A model generated the notes under the pieces. That model had not been told where the DNA came from, ran no database searches, and worked only from the letters and a program-made list of their open reading frames with translations. Shown here piece after piece: positions 7,583 to 16,458 of a DNA stretch of 64,000 nt (position 1 is its first letter; every line of letters begins with the position of its first letter). The stretch lies in the IMG/VR virus record IMGVR_UViG_3300035703_000089, positions 1 to 64,000 of that record, one strand, 5' to 3'. This DNA comes from a virus. A program made the position numbers and the translations under genes.

Positions 7583-8240
7583 ATTATCTGAAACTCCAGT
7601 TGAAGCAATAGTTAAACCTAAAAGAAAATATGTTAAAAAAAGTAATGGTATTGATCCTTTAACTAGAGATCAGTTTGAAAAGGCTAAAGATATTCTTAAA
7701 AGAAAATTGCAAATGATGTGTACTATGAGTAGTTACAGATCTGATGGTAACGCAAATAAATATGTAGAAGCCTATATTGACAATGTAATTAACTTTTTAC
7801 GTGGTGATTTTAAAATGAAATCTAATGTAAAAAACTTACATGATTCAGCACATTATGTTTCTTATAGAATAAACATATTTGATTATAATTTAGACTTATC
7901 AAGAAGTTATCATACAGCAAATGTTTCATTTAAAATGGAAGAATTGCATTCAAATTGTTCAAGCATAGGTATTCATCATTTTGATGGTAATTTTGCACCT
8001 AATCCTGGTATGTATGGTAATCAAGAAGCTATATTTAATTCATCAGATAAATTTAAATTGTTTTTAGTTGAAATGGAAGAATTAGCTAGAATATTTGGTT
8101 ATAGCAATATACTTTATACTATTAGCAATGAATCAGATAAAGTTTTTGCAGAATATGTTAAAGCTACTGCAACACAAATAGATATTTTTACAAATAAAAG
8201 AAGTCAAAGAGTTATTAGTTATTACAGCAAAAGAATATAA
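7572..8240 (+). CDS. unknown protein of the ligase island, possibly GNAT-like
   Basis: A 222-residue protein. Residues 1-25 are basic and disordered (KPKRKYVKKSNG). The end, MEELARIFGYSNILYTISN through FTNKRSQRVISYYSKRI, recalls the closing strands of GNAT-type acetyltransferases in phages (helix, strand, then phi-x-N-x-R-S/T and a final strand). Acetyltransferase-like proteins are known partners of phage amidoligases, so an acyl- or aminoacyl-transfer role fits, but no acetyl-CoA loop is evident. It overlaps the ATP-grasp gene by 11 bases and precedes the ligase by three, so it belongs to the operon. Fold call is weak. Confidence 0.6.
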   Translation: MEFELSETPVEAIVKPKRKYVKKSNGIDPLTRDQFEKAKDILKRKLQMMCTMSSYRSDGNANKYVEAYIDNVINFLRGDFKMKSNVKNLHDSAHYVSYRINIFDYNLDLSRSYHTANVSFKMEELHSNCSSIGIHHFDGNFAPNPGMYGNQEAIFNSSDKFKLFLVEMEELARIFGYSNILYTISNESDKVFAEYVKATATQIDIFTNKRSQRVISYYSKRI

Positions 8241-8243
8241 ATT

Positions 8244-9047
8244 ATGAAAGTAAATAAAGTTTTAATAGGTTGTGATCCTGAAGGTTTTCTGTTTGATCCA
8301 ATAAGAAATAAATATGTGCCAGTATGTGGCTTAATAGGTGGTACTAAAGATGAACCAATTCCTATTACTGATAATGGACATAGTCTACAAGAAGATAATG
8401 TAATGGTTGAGTATACTATACCACCATCAGCAACTGTAGAAGAGTTTAAAGATAATATTAATTTTGTTAAAGATTATATTGCTGAAACTGTACTTAAACC
8501 TTTAAGTCTAGTACCTCATTATATTGCATCAGCAAGATTTGAGATTGATGATTTATTAGCACCACAAGCACAACATTTTGGTTGTAGTCCTGATTATAAT
8601 GCTTATACATTTGAAGCTAATAGAGTTCAACGTGATGATTTTACACTTAGGACTAGCGGTGGCCATATTCATATAGGCTATGATAATCCTAGTGCAGAAA
8701 CTAATATTGAATTGATTAAAGCTATGGATTTATTCCTAGGCGTACCTTCAATACTATTAGATACTGATACTGAACGTAGAAAAATGTATGGCAAAGCAGG
8801 CTGTTATAGGTTTAAGAAATATGGCTTAGAATATCGTGTATTATCAACATTCTGGACTGCAAATGATGAATTGATTGAATGGGCATTTAATGCCGCTAAG
8901 CAAGCGATTGAATTTGTAAATAGTAATGGTATAATAACAAATGAAAACGATATTATTGATTGTATTAATAATTCAAATAAAGATTTAGCTTTAGAGATTA
9001 TTGAAGATTATAATATTAATGTAAATTTAGAAAAATTAATAATTTAA
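8244..9047 (+). CDS. COOH-NH2 ligase type 2 (phiEco32-like amidoligase)
   Basis: A 267-residue protein matching the glutamine-synthetase-fold amidoligases first noted in phiEco32-type phages. Visible signatures are the start IGCDPEGFLFDP (acidic metal ligands at about residues 10-12), DNVMVEYTIPPS with a conserved Glu, TSGGHIHIGY in the middle, and KAGCYRFKKYGLEYRVLSTFW, the Arg/Lys and Glu-Tyr-Arg that bind nucleotide and substrate. The enzyme is expected to use ATP to ligate a carboxylate to an amino group of a peptide or small molecule. It directly precedes a class II glutamine amidotransferase, the arrangement known from other phage cassettes, where the latter supplies ammonia or processes glutamine. 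Confidence 0.88.
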   Translation: MKVNKVLIGCDPEGFLFDPIRNKYVPVCGLIGGTKDEPIPITDNGHSLQEDNVMVEYTIPPSATVEEFKDNINFVKDYIAETVLKPLSLVPHYIASARFEIDDLLAPQAQHFGCSPDYNAYTFEANRVQRDDFTLRTSGGHIHIGYDNPSAETNIELIKAMDLFLGVPSILLDTDTERRKMYGKAGCYRFKKYGLEYRVLSTFWTANDELIEWAFNAAKQAIEFVNSNGIITNENDIIDCINNSNKDLALEIIEDYNINVNLEKLII

Positions 9048-9050
9048 AAT

Positions 9051-10658
9051 ATGTGTGGACTTTTTGGTTTTTCGGGTAAAACCCCATGTAACAAGAAATA
9101 TATGCAGTTAGGTATTATCTGGAACTCATTAGAAAGAGGCGAAGATTCTACAGGTATATATAGTCCCATTAATGGACTTAAAAAAAGTTTAACAAAGGGC
9201 AGTCATTATGTGTTACACAATGAAAATGATTTCAAAGTTGACAAAATAATGATTGCCCATGTTAGGGCTAAAACAGTTGGCTCTGCAACAGTTGAAAATG
9301 CACATCCATTTGAGCGAGGAAATTATATCCTTGCTCATAATGGTACTTTAACAAATCACAGAGATTTAATACATAAGTATGAATTAGATAGTTCATTGTA
9401 TAATGTTGATAGTGACGTAATATGTGGCTGTATTGCAAAGAATAATAATTTTGATGTTATTAAAGAAATTGCAGGTGCAGCAGCATTATTAATTCATGAT
9501 AAAACTAATCCTGAGTTATTGTATGTGTTTAAAAATGATCAGCGACCATTATGGCGAGGTGTAGATGCTAAAGGTAATATGTATATCTCATCATTATGTG
9601 AGCCATTGTATTTTATGGAATTATTTAACGTAAAAGAATTTAAAAATGATGTTTTATATACTATAAAAGATGGTAATATTATTAAGTCTACTAAGATTAA
9701 AAATACACCATATACTAAGCCTTATGTACCAACTGTAAATCATAATAGCTATGATTATAATAATTACAATAATAATAGTTATAACAACTATGGTAATTAT
9801 AACAATATAAATAATCGTTTTAGCCTTTATGAAAATGATGGCACTTATACAAATGTTTGGCTAAGATCTAAGTGGGAAATGAGTCACGTATCTCCTGAAA
9901 ATAGTTATAGTCTAGTTAAAGATACATATTATCTTATATTAGGTAAATCTACTGATCAACACAGATTTAGGGTTATGTGTAATGGTGTTGAAAGATGCGT
10001 GCCTAAAGCCGCATTTGACTCTAGTGACTTATTACAACGTAATGATATATTAGTTTTACTTGAAGATATACCTGAAGGTAGAGGATCTTTTGCGGGTAAA
10101 AACGTAGGCTCTAAAGGTGATTTATTTAAAGTATCAACAGTTTATAATGATGCTGACGTAGGTATATGCACTATAATAAATGAAGTTAGTCTTGGTTATA
10201 TAGATAAAAAGTATGTTAGAAAATTATCAGAAAAGGAATTAGCTGATTATAGAATAGCATCTACAATAAGTCATGTAACTAATATTAAGTATATTGAAGA
10301 TATAAAGAATCCTGTTCAATTAGATTTATTTAATTCAGTACAAGATACTACTCCTTTAAATAGTGAGCCTAATAATGCAACTGACATAAATCAAAGTAAT
10401 AATGATGAAGATTATGAAGCTGAAATGAACGCTTATAATAAGTCATATGATCCTATTGATATGGTAGAAGTTGATGCAGCTTATGTATCAGAATACTTTG
10501 ATGAATCAGATAATTTACTAGAAGAAATAAATGAGCTTATGAGTAAAGATATGTATATAACACCTGATTTAAGAGGTAAAGTACTTGAACTAATAGATTT
10601 AAATTTTGTAGCAAGATATCAAATTATTAACGAAGAAGTAATTAAAGATGCCCATTGA
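9051..10658 (+). CDS. class II glutamine amidotransferase with Asn/Tyr-rich linker
   Basis: A 535-residue protein. MCG at the N-terminus supplies the Cys2 nucleophile of the Ntn-type glutaminase after Met removal; H70-x-R72, NAHPF (83-87) and HNG (96-98) are the glutamine-binding residues of the family. Residues about 225-255 are an Asn/Tyr low-complexity linker. A C-terminal part (about 265-400) has SH3-like strands, followed by an acidic tail. In families such as GlmS and asparagine synthetase this domain releases ammonia from glutamine for a partner site; here the partner is presumably one of the flanking amidoligases. Its end overlaps the next gene by 11 bases, suggesting coupled translation and a shared complex. 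Confidence 0.9.
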   Translation: MCGLFGFSGKTPCNKKYMQLGIIWNSLERGEDSTGIYSPINGLKKSLTKGSHYVLHNENDFKVDKIMIAHVRAKTVGSATVENAHPFERGNYILAHNGTLTNHRDLIHKYELDSSLYNVDSDVICGCIAKNNNFDVIKEIAGAAALLIHDKTNPELLYVFKNDQRPLWRGVDAKGNMYISSLCEPLYFMELFNVKEFKNDVLYTIKDGNIIKSTKIKNTPYTKPYVPTVNHNSYDYNNYNNNSYNNYGNYNNINNRFSLYENDGTYTNVWLRSKWEMSHVSPENSYSLVKDTYYLILGKSTDQHRFRVMCNGVERCVPKAAFDSSDLLQRNDILVLLEDIPEGRGSFAGKNVGSKGDLFKVSTVYNDADVGICTIINEVSLGYIDKKYVRKLSEKELADYRIASTISHVTNIKYIEDIKNPVQLDLFNSVQDTTPLNSEPNNATDINQSNNDEDYEAEMNAYNKSYDPIDMVEVDAAYVSEYFDESDNLLEEINELMSKDMYITPDLRGKVLELIDLNFVARYQIINEEVIKDAH

Positions 10659-12249
10659 AGGAAATATAAGATTAAGAAGTAATACTGAACCAGAACTACA
10701 TCCAGTTCCTGCACCACCATTAATTGATTGGGTGGAAGATGCAATGAGAGATCCAAGTTTTGATGAAACTGATGAGGAATTAGAGCGCATGCTTGAAGAA
10801 GAAGAACATTCTTCTGAACCTGAATTTAGTGATGATGATCTTGTAAAGTTATATGAAAATGATGAAAAGATAAAGTATAAAGATGCTGTTTATGTACAGC
10901 ATTTTGGTTTTTTCAAAAAAGATGATCCTAGATTATTTAAAGATAAGTTTTACAATGATTTAAATTTAATAATTGATGAAAAACTTAAATTATTGGCCTA
11001 TAATCAAATATATGCAGTATATGAAGATATAGACGCTAAAGGTAATCTAATTAACCCATCTTATACTGTAGCTGCTGAATGTAGTTCAAATTATATTCAA
11101 GTTAGTAATCCAAATCATAAACTATCAGAGTTTTCATGGCTAGATGATAAATTTGTAGATAATAATGTATTTAAATATTATTATGTAGAATGTGTAAATA
11201 CTGGTAATTTTTATCGCAAAGATGATCCTAATACACCTAAAAATATATTAGTTAAACAAAATGATATAACTTATAGGAAACGCAAGTATAATAAATCTTT
11301 TAAAGATTTAGTAGCTAATAAACCTATGACTTATGTTAAAATGCTTGGTAAAAAATATACTTGGGGTGTAGAAATAGAAACTTCAAGTGGTTATTTGCCA
11401 AAGTATTTAGATAAAAAGTTAGTTTATGATGCAGTACATGATGGTTCATTGAGAGATGAAAATGGCAATGTATTTGGCGGTGAGTATGTAACTAGTGTAT
11501 TATATGGTGACCTAGGTTTACAACAGCTTAAAATGCTTTGTAATGAATTATCTAAAAGATGCATGATTAACAAGAAGTGCGGTGTTCATGTCCATATAGG
11601 TGGAGCAACATTTAATAAGGAAAGTGTAGTATTGATGTACTACCTTTATAAGAAAATGGAGAAGTCTATATTTAACATGTTACCTGAGTCTAGAAGAGAT
11701 AATGAATATTGTAGGAAATTACCTAATGTTAATATTAATATAAGCTCTATTAATACAAATAGAGAATATAATATTGATTATTATTATAATACTATAATGA
11801 CTATATTATCTTCAGGTTATTCACCAGATCATAAGGTTAATAAGAAAAATGATCATCCAAAGGGTTTTAAATGTGGTTATGATCATAGTGCTGCAAGATA
11901 TTGCTGGGTTAATTTTATCCCTGCAGTATTTAATACTAGGAAAAATGAAGTGTATACTATAGAGTTTAGACCTCATTCTGCTAGTACATCTTATTATAAG
12001 ATTAAAAACTGGTTATTTATATGCATTGCATTGATTGATATTGTAGAGAACCATAAGAAAGAAATCTACAATAATCCTAATATTACATTGCAAGATATAA
12101 TCAGAATAGTTTATCCTAAAAATCACATGCAAATCAATGATTATATTGAGAAAAGAACTTTAAAGTTTGCTGATAAATCAATTAATCATGAAATAAGTGA
12201 CTATACGGATAACGAAGTAACTGATGATTTAACATTAAAAAGTTTGTAA
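10648..12249 (+). CDS. Amidoligase_2 family protein
   Basis: A 533-residue protein. The first 80 residues are acidic and probably disordered; a middle region of small beta motifs (YVQHFGFFKKDD...) follows; the catalytic part starts near 230 with KYTWGVEIETSSGYLP, then HDGSLRDENG, a GGEYVTS segment, CGVHVHIGG and, near the end, IEFRPHSASTSYYKI. Glu-x-Glu, HVHIGG and the Arg-rich strand are the metal/ATP signature of the Amidoligase_2 branch of glutamine-synthetase-like ligases. The expected reaction is ATP-dependent amide bond formation on a peptide or protein. It lies between two glutamine amidotransferases, overlapping the first by 11 bases and preceding the second by three. Confidence 0.88.
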   Translation: MPIEGNIRLRSNTEPELHPVPAPPLIDWVEDAMRDPSFDETDEELERMLEEEEHSSEPEFSDDDLVKLYENDEKIKYKDAVYVQHFGFFKKDDPRLFKDKFYNDLNLIIDEKLKLLAYNQIYAVYEDIDAKGNLINPSYTVAAECSSNYIQVSNPNHKLSEFSWLDDKFVDNNVFKYYYVECVNTGNFYRKDDPNTPKNILVKQNDITYRKRKYNKSFKDLVANKPMTYVKMLGKKYTWGVEIETSSGYLPKYLDKKLVYDAVHDGSLRDENGNVFGGEYVTSVLYGDLGLQQLKMLCNELSKRCMINKKCGVHVHIGGATFNKESVVLMYYLYKKMEKSIFNMLPESRRDNEYCRKLPNVNINISSINTNREYNIDYYYNTIMTILSSGYSPDHKVNKKNDHPKGFKCGYDHSAARYCWVNFIPAVFNTRKNEVYTIEFRPHSASTSYYKIKNWLFICIALIDIVENHKKEIYNNPNITLQDIIRIVYPKNHMQINDYIEKRTLKFADKSINHEISDYTDNEVTDDLTLKSL

Positions 12250-12252
12250 AAT

Positions 12253-13539
12253 ATGTGTTTAATAAGTGTGTGCCCTAAAGGAACTAAGAAGGGCACAGAA
12301 CAAGTATATAAATTTATTAAATCTGGCATGGAAAGTAACACTAGTGGTAGTGGTTATATGTTCAAGCGAGATGGTGAAAATACAATAACAATTAGAAAAG
12401 GATTTTTTAATTATGGTAGATTAATTGAGTCCTTGGAAAGTGATAGATTAAATGATAATGATGAGTTAGTAATTCATCATAGGATTCCAACAAGTGGCAA
12501 TAGAAATGATTTAAATTGCCATCCATTTGTTATATCTGATAATCATAGTGAAGTTATAATGACTAACGGAAGTACAGAAAAGCCTTGTATGGCTCATAAT
12601 GGTATTTTCAGTAGAATTATAAGCCTTGAAAACCTTAATCCAGAGTTTTCAGATACTTATGCATTTGCAAGATATATTATGGGTAATCCTAATATGTATG
12701 AAATATTTACAAATGATTATCTTTTATTTGAAACTTTAACTTCTCATATAGTTGGAACTGATAAGTTAGTATTCTTATTTCCTAATAAAGATTTAATGAT
12801 GATAGGTCAATACATTCAAGATGATGGCTATTTTCATTCAAATACAGGCTATAAGAGATATACTTATGATAGAGGTGGTAGCAGTAGTCACAACTATGCA
12901 ACATCGTCACACAGCAGTTTTTCAGAAGGATATGGAAATTGGAGTGAATATGTTGATGAAGATGAAAGTGAATATGGTTGGCCTCCAGCTCTTCCAGTAA
13001 TCAAGTCTATGCAACGTGTAACTAATAGTGTAGTTGTACCTAACCTTATAGCATTTGATTCAAGTGAAATAGCTTTAGATGAGAAAAACTATAATCATTT
13101 TGATTATGTAATGAAAACTAAGTGGGATGATACACCTCCTAATGAGAGGCATAAAGTTAAATTAAGTAGTTTAGAAGGTTTTGATGGTAATGCGTTATTA
13201 CAAGTTTTAACATGGGTTAGTGAAGATAAAAAGACTTATGGTGCTGGTGTACAAACATTCTCATTGATGGAAAACTATTATTATATTCCTAAAAATGAAC
13301 ATTACAATGTTTATAAGGATTATAAGAAATTGTTACTTAATGATTATCAGTATAGTAAAAGCTCTATTAAAGATTTAGGTAAATTGTTAAATCGTAACTA
13401 TTTAAAGCCAGACAATCATCCATTGCTATTCAAAAAAGATAGTAAGTTTTATTGTAAAAAAGCTTTACAAATGTTACATAATAATTTAACTAATCCTATG
13501 AGAGAAGTTATTGATGCATTAAACGCAGGGACTGCATGA
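12253..13539 (+). CDS. second class II glutamine amidotransferase
   Basis: A 428-residue protein starting MCL, again placing a Cys nucleophile at position 2. H76-R77 with IPTSG, NCHPF (88-92) and MAHNG (113-117) are the Ntn glutaminase signature. After about residue 195 comes a Ser/Tyr/Gly-rich linker (RGGSSSHNYATSSHSS) and an acidic patch, then a C-terminal region of unknown fold. The domain plan copies that of the amidotransferase at 9.05 kb (catalytic part, low-complexity linker, C-terminal partner domain), but the sequences are quite different. It follows the Amidoligase_2 gene by three bases, so one amidotransferase is paired with each of the two ligases. Confidence 0.87.
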   Translation: MCLISVCPKGTKKGTEQVYKFIKSGMESNTSGSGYMFKRDGENTITIRKGFFNYGRLIESLESDRLNDNDELVIHHRIPTSGNRNDLNCHPFVISDNHSEVIMTNGSTEKPCMAHNGIFSRIISLENLNPEFSDTYAFARYIMGNPNMYEIFTNDYLLFETLTSHIVGTDKLVFLFPNKDLMMIGQYIQDDGYFHSNTGYKRYTYDRGGSSSHNYATSSHSSFSEGYGNWSEYVDEDESEYGWPPALPVIKSMQRVTNSVVVPNLIAFDSSEIALDEKNYNHFDYVMKTKWDDTPPNERHKVKLSSLEGFDGNALLQVLTWVSEDKKTYGAGVQTFSLMENYYYIPKNEHYNVYKDYKKLLLNDYQYSKSSIKDLGKLLNRNYLKPDNHPLLFKKDSKFYCKKALQMLHNNLTNPMREVIDALNAGTA

Positions 13540-13763
13540 TAGAGAATGTAAATAGTATATCTGATAGACAAAAGATGATACATATTTACTTAAAAATACT
13601 AAATATTAGTAATAATAATTTGTTTTCTAATGTAGAAATAGTATCTTTGTTAAAGTCTAAGTTTGATTATGATGTGTCAATAAAAGATGTCCAGTTGTAT
13701 TTTGAGCCAACAGTGTTTGAAGATGAGATTGATTTGAGATTGCAAATGAAACACTTAATGTAA
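13536..13763 (+). CDS. hypothetical protein
   Basis: A 75-residue acidic protein, predicted helical, with a DRQKMIHIYLKILNISNNNLFSNVEIVSLLKSKFDYDVS core that could be a small winged-helix or HTH (helix, NxxLFSNxEI turn, helix, strand). It overlaps the amidotransferase gene by four bases and precedes the initiator-like protein by seven. A regulatory or adaptor role in the replication genes is conceivable; nothing more can be read. Confidence 0.6.
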   Translation: MIENVNSISDRQKMIHIYLKILNISNNNLFSNVEIVSLLKSKFDYDVSIKDVQLYFEPTVFEDEIDLRLQMKHLM

Positions 13764-13770
13764 CAACTTA

Positions 13771-14358
13771 ATGAACAACTTTAAAATAGATATAAAAACT
13801 TTAATAGATCTTCAACTTAGCTTTGAAGAGTATTTTGTTTTATACTCAATACATACAAATAATAAACAACTTATAACAAGTTATACTCACAACTGCAAAA
13901 AGATTAAAACTTATGTTTTTATAGATTTAGAATCTAACGGCTACATTAACATTGCAGACCGTTTGGATAATAATATTTACTTTGAGTTATTATCTCTTAC
14001 TGACAAAGGCAAGTCGCTACTCGGTAACCGTATCCCTTCAGAGTCAGAACATAGTTTTGAGGAATTCAGAAAATTTTATCCTTCCATTGTTAAACAAGGG
14101 GTGGAAACCCGCCGTTTACATGGGAATCTTAAAAAGTGTAAGAGTGCCTATGAGAAGCTATTACTGGAAACAACGCATGAAATATTATGTAAATGTGCGC
14201 AATTATATCACAGGGAAAAGATTAGATCTAACTCTGTGATATATATGCAAAATTTAGAAACATGGCTTAATCAAGCAAATTATAAACAATATCTACAAGA
14301 TATAAAACAGGTAGATTTAATAACTAATACGGAGAATAAGCAGAGTGAGGATATTTGA
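13771..14358 (+). CDS. replication initiator / helicase-loader-like protein
   Basis: A 195-residue protein in two parts. Residues 1-90 look like a winged helix (DLQLSFEEYFVLYSIH, then a FIDLESNGYI helix-strand-wing, and LTDKGKSLL). The second part, FEEFRKFYPS with basic residues, then a helix LKKCKSAYEKLL, and YMQNLETWLNQANY near the end, matches the C-terminal module of phage primosome proteins and helicase loaders, in which FxxFWxxYP and YMPxxxTWLN frame a helical bundle. It lies immediately upstream of the DnaB-like helicase and overlaps it by 14 bases, exactly where a loader is expected. Loader role is inferred from context plus motif order. Confidence 0.72.
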   Translation: MNNFKIDIKTLIDLQLSFEEYFVLYSIHTNNKQLITSYTHNCKKIKTYVFIDLESNGYINIADRLDNNIYFELLSLTDKGKSLLGNRIPSESEHSFEEFRKFYPSIVKQGVETRRLHGNLKKCKSAYEKLLLETTHEILCKCAQLYHREKIRSNSVIYMQNLETWLNQANYKQYLQDIKQVDLITNTENKQSEDI

Positions 14359-14505
14359 TAATCTATATAATAAGATAGAATCTAATATAGAAAAGAAAGA
14401 ATTAGGTGGTATAACTTCAATTGTACCACCTTTCCCTAGATTAGCTAAGAAATATCCTGGTTGGGTAAAAGGTACTTATTCAATAATAACTGCATCAAGC
14501 GGGAT
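14345..14505 (+). CDS. DnaB-like replicative helicase, exon 1
   Basis: Fifty-three full codons plus two bases, starting with GTG at 14345 inside the end of the loader-like gene. The exon encodes the N-terminal lead (PPFPRLAKKYPGWVKGTYSIITASSG) and stops in the middle of the Walker A loop. Joined to the second exon it gives ASSGIGKT, a complete P-loop, and a 367-residue protein. The join is supported by the guide pairing described for the intron. Without splicing, the frame would run 34 bases into the intron and stop at 14539 with no ATPase core, so splicing is essential for the phage helicase. Confidence 0.85.
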
Positions 14506-15512
14506 AAAAATAAATTTTAACTTGTACTTGCAGTATTAATAAAAAATCACTATATTAATAGTATATATTATACTATTATGAAAGTGCCTAAAATTTTATT
14601 TAAAAAGAAAATTCCACAAAGTGGGATTTATTGTATTGAAAACACAAAAAATGGAAAAATTTATATTGGAAGTTCTAAAAACATGTATCAAAGATTGCAT
14701 GTCCATAGAATTTACTTAAATAATAAAGTTCATCAAAATCAAAAATTGCAAAATTCTTGGAACAAACATACTGAAAACAGTTTTATATGTTATTCTTTAG
14801 AAATGTGCAGTCATAATGATTTGACTAAAAAAGAACAATATTGGATTGATTTATTATCTCCTTGGTATAATATTACTTTAAAAGTTGAAAGAAACATACT
14901 TTCAGAAGAAAGTAAAATTAAAATTTCAGAAACTTTAAAAAGAAAATATAAATCAGGAGAAATTAAAGCTACAAGAACATCTGAAATAGATTGTTATGAT
15001 TTAGAAGGAAACTTTATTAAATCATATAAAATGCTAAAAGATTGTTCAAAAGATTTAAATATTGCAACTAGTTCAATAACTAGAATTATAGCTGGTGAAT
15101 ATAAACAATGTAAAGGTTATCAATTCAAATACAAAAATGATAATAAAATTTTAGGAAAAGTTGAAATTGATATTGCAGGAAGAAGTAAAAGATCAGTCCC
15201 CTTAAAATCGGATAAATTGCTGGAAAACCCTGAAGAGGATAATCAGCAGCCTATCATTACTTTAAATGAGTAATGCTGGTTCAACGACTAGATATTGAAA
15301 CTAAATTATGGAATATAAGCAGTTATTCTCTAAAGAACCTTGTTTGCATGTTACAATCGCAGGGAAAGCACCTAGATAAATTTAGAATATAATATATCCA
15401 CGAACATCCGACATTTCATAAGTCTTTGAAATGATGATATAGTCTGAACTATAGATATAACAAAATGAAACTATAGATCTATAAGATAAAGAGCTTATAG
15501 GATAACAAAATG
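14506..15512 (+). ncRNA. group I intron 1, inserted in helicase P-loop codons
   Basis: The core elements are visible in order: P (AATTGCTGGAAA, 15214-15225), Q (AATCAGCAGCC, about 15240-15250), R (GTTCAACGACTAG, about 15282-15294) and S (GATATAGTCTGAAC, about 15435-15449). The 5' exon ends GGGAT; a guide GTCCC at 15196-15200 pairs with it, giving the U.G pair at the splice site. The intron ends in G15512, and the 3' exon TGGT pairs with 15192-15195 as P10. The guide is about 690 bases into the intron, so the homing ORF sits within the P1 loop and its last codons run into the core. The spliced frame restores a perfect Walker A motif. Confidence 0.9.
14578..15273 (+). CDS. GIY-YIG homing endonuclease with NUMOD1-like tail
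   Basis: A 231-residue protein. SGIYCIEN..NGKIYIGSS at the start is the GIY-YIG motif, followed by the YQRLHVH Arg/His segment and an EQYWIDLLSPWYN stretch with the metal-binding Glu, as in I-TevI-type nucleases. A linker rich in basic residues (SEESKIKISETLKRKYKSGE) resembles NUMOD3, and CYDLEGNFIKSYKMLKDCSKDLN..ASSITRII is a helix-turn-helix of NUMOD1 type for target recognition. The enzyme is expected to cut intronless helicase alleles near the P-loop and drive intron spread. Its C-terminal 25 residues are encoded by intron core RNA, so folding and translation compete. Confidence 0.9.
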   Translation: MKVPKILFKKKIPQSGIYCIENTKNGKIYIGSSKNMYQRLHVHRIYLNNKVHQNQKLQNSWNKHTENSFICYSLEMCSHNDLTKKEQYWIDLLSPWYNITLKVERNILSEESKIKISETLKRKYKSGEIKATRTSEIDCYDLEGNFIKSYKMLKDCSKDLNIATSSITRIIAGEYKQCKGYQFKYKNDNKILGKVEIDIAGRSKRSVPLKSDKLLENPEEDNQQPIITLNE

Positions 15513-16455
15513 TGGTAAGACTAAAATAGCAAAGTTCTTTGCAGTAACATCTGTATATGAATTTGCTAAGGCTAATCCTAATATAAAAGTTAAAGTATTT
15601 TACTTTGCATTAGAAGAAAGTAAAGAAGTATTTTGGTTAAGTATGATAAGTAGTTTGTTATATACAAGATATAACATTTATTTATCACCTCAACACCTTT
15701 TATCATTAGGTGAATTTACTTTAGATAGAAACACACTTGAAAGAATTGAGTCTGTTAAAGAAGAAGTAAATGATATGGAGAAATATATTGATGTTGTAGA
15801 TCATGTATTTAATCCGTATGGTATTTATAGATATGTAAGGGAATGGTTTCAGAATCCTGAAATTGGTAGTTTTAAGAAAATTGAAACTGAGAATGGTGTA
15901 ATCAATGGTGAATTTGTATATAATGATGACGATCAATATGTATTTGTAGTAACTGATCACGTATCATTATTAGTTCCAGATACTAACGGAAAGATTACTC
16001 AACAAAAGAACTTACATGAAGCTATGAGTTATTTCTCACAAGAGTATTGCCTTAAACAAATGTGTAAAAGATTGAAATGTGTTGTTATTAATATACAACA
16101 ACAAAGTGCTGAGAAGGAGAAACAGGAGTTTTATAAAGGTCAATCTATTGAGAAGAAATTAGAGCCAAGCCTTGATGGTTTAGCTGATAATAAATTAACA
16201 CAGAGGGATTGTGACCTTGTGTTAGGTCTATTTGCACCAACTAGATATGAATTAGATAGTTATAGGGGATTTAATATAAATAGATTGAAGGACAAGTACA
16301 GGTGTTTAATATTTCTAAAAGATCGTCATTATGGCTTAGCAAATAATTATGTAAATCTTTATTTTAATGGTGCTTCAAACATTATGAAAGAATTGCCACT
16401 TGCTAAAGATATGACGGAAAATGATTACTTAAATATTGAACAAAATAAATTTTAA
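15513..16455 (+). CDS. DnaB-like replicative helicase, exon 2
   Basis: One base plus 314 codons. It begins with GKTKIAKFF, completing the P-loop, and contains FYFALEESKE (the Walker A-prime style Glu), QYVFVVTDHVSLL (Walker B strand with Asp), VVINIQQQSAEKE (motif H3/Q loop) and ADNKLTQRDCDLVLGLF near the end, the layout of SF4 DnaB-type ATPases. The N-terminal DnaG-interaction domain of cellular DnaB is missing, as in many phage helicases. The product would unwind the replication fork together with the primase at 17.85 kb. The predicted frame from the first in-frame ATG (15643) would lack the P-loop and is not the real gene. Confidence 0.87.
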
Positions 16456-16458
16456 TAA

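Noticed and set aside
13952-14239. A 95-codon frame on the plus strand within the loader-like gene.
   Set aside because: It is nested in a frame with recognisable replication motifs and has no motif of its own.
15643-16455. A stand-alone helicase-like gene starting at ATG 15643.
   Set aside because: The frame continues upstream to 15513 with GKTKIAKFF, the second half of the P-loop, so it is exon 2 of the spliced gene.
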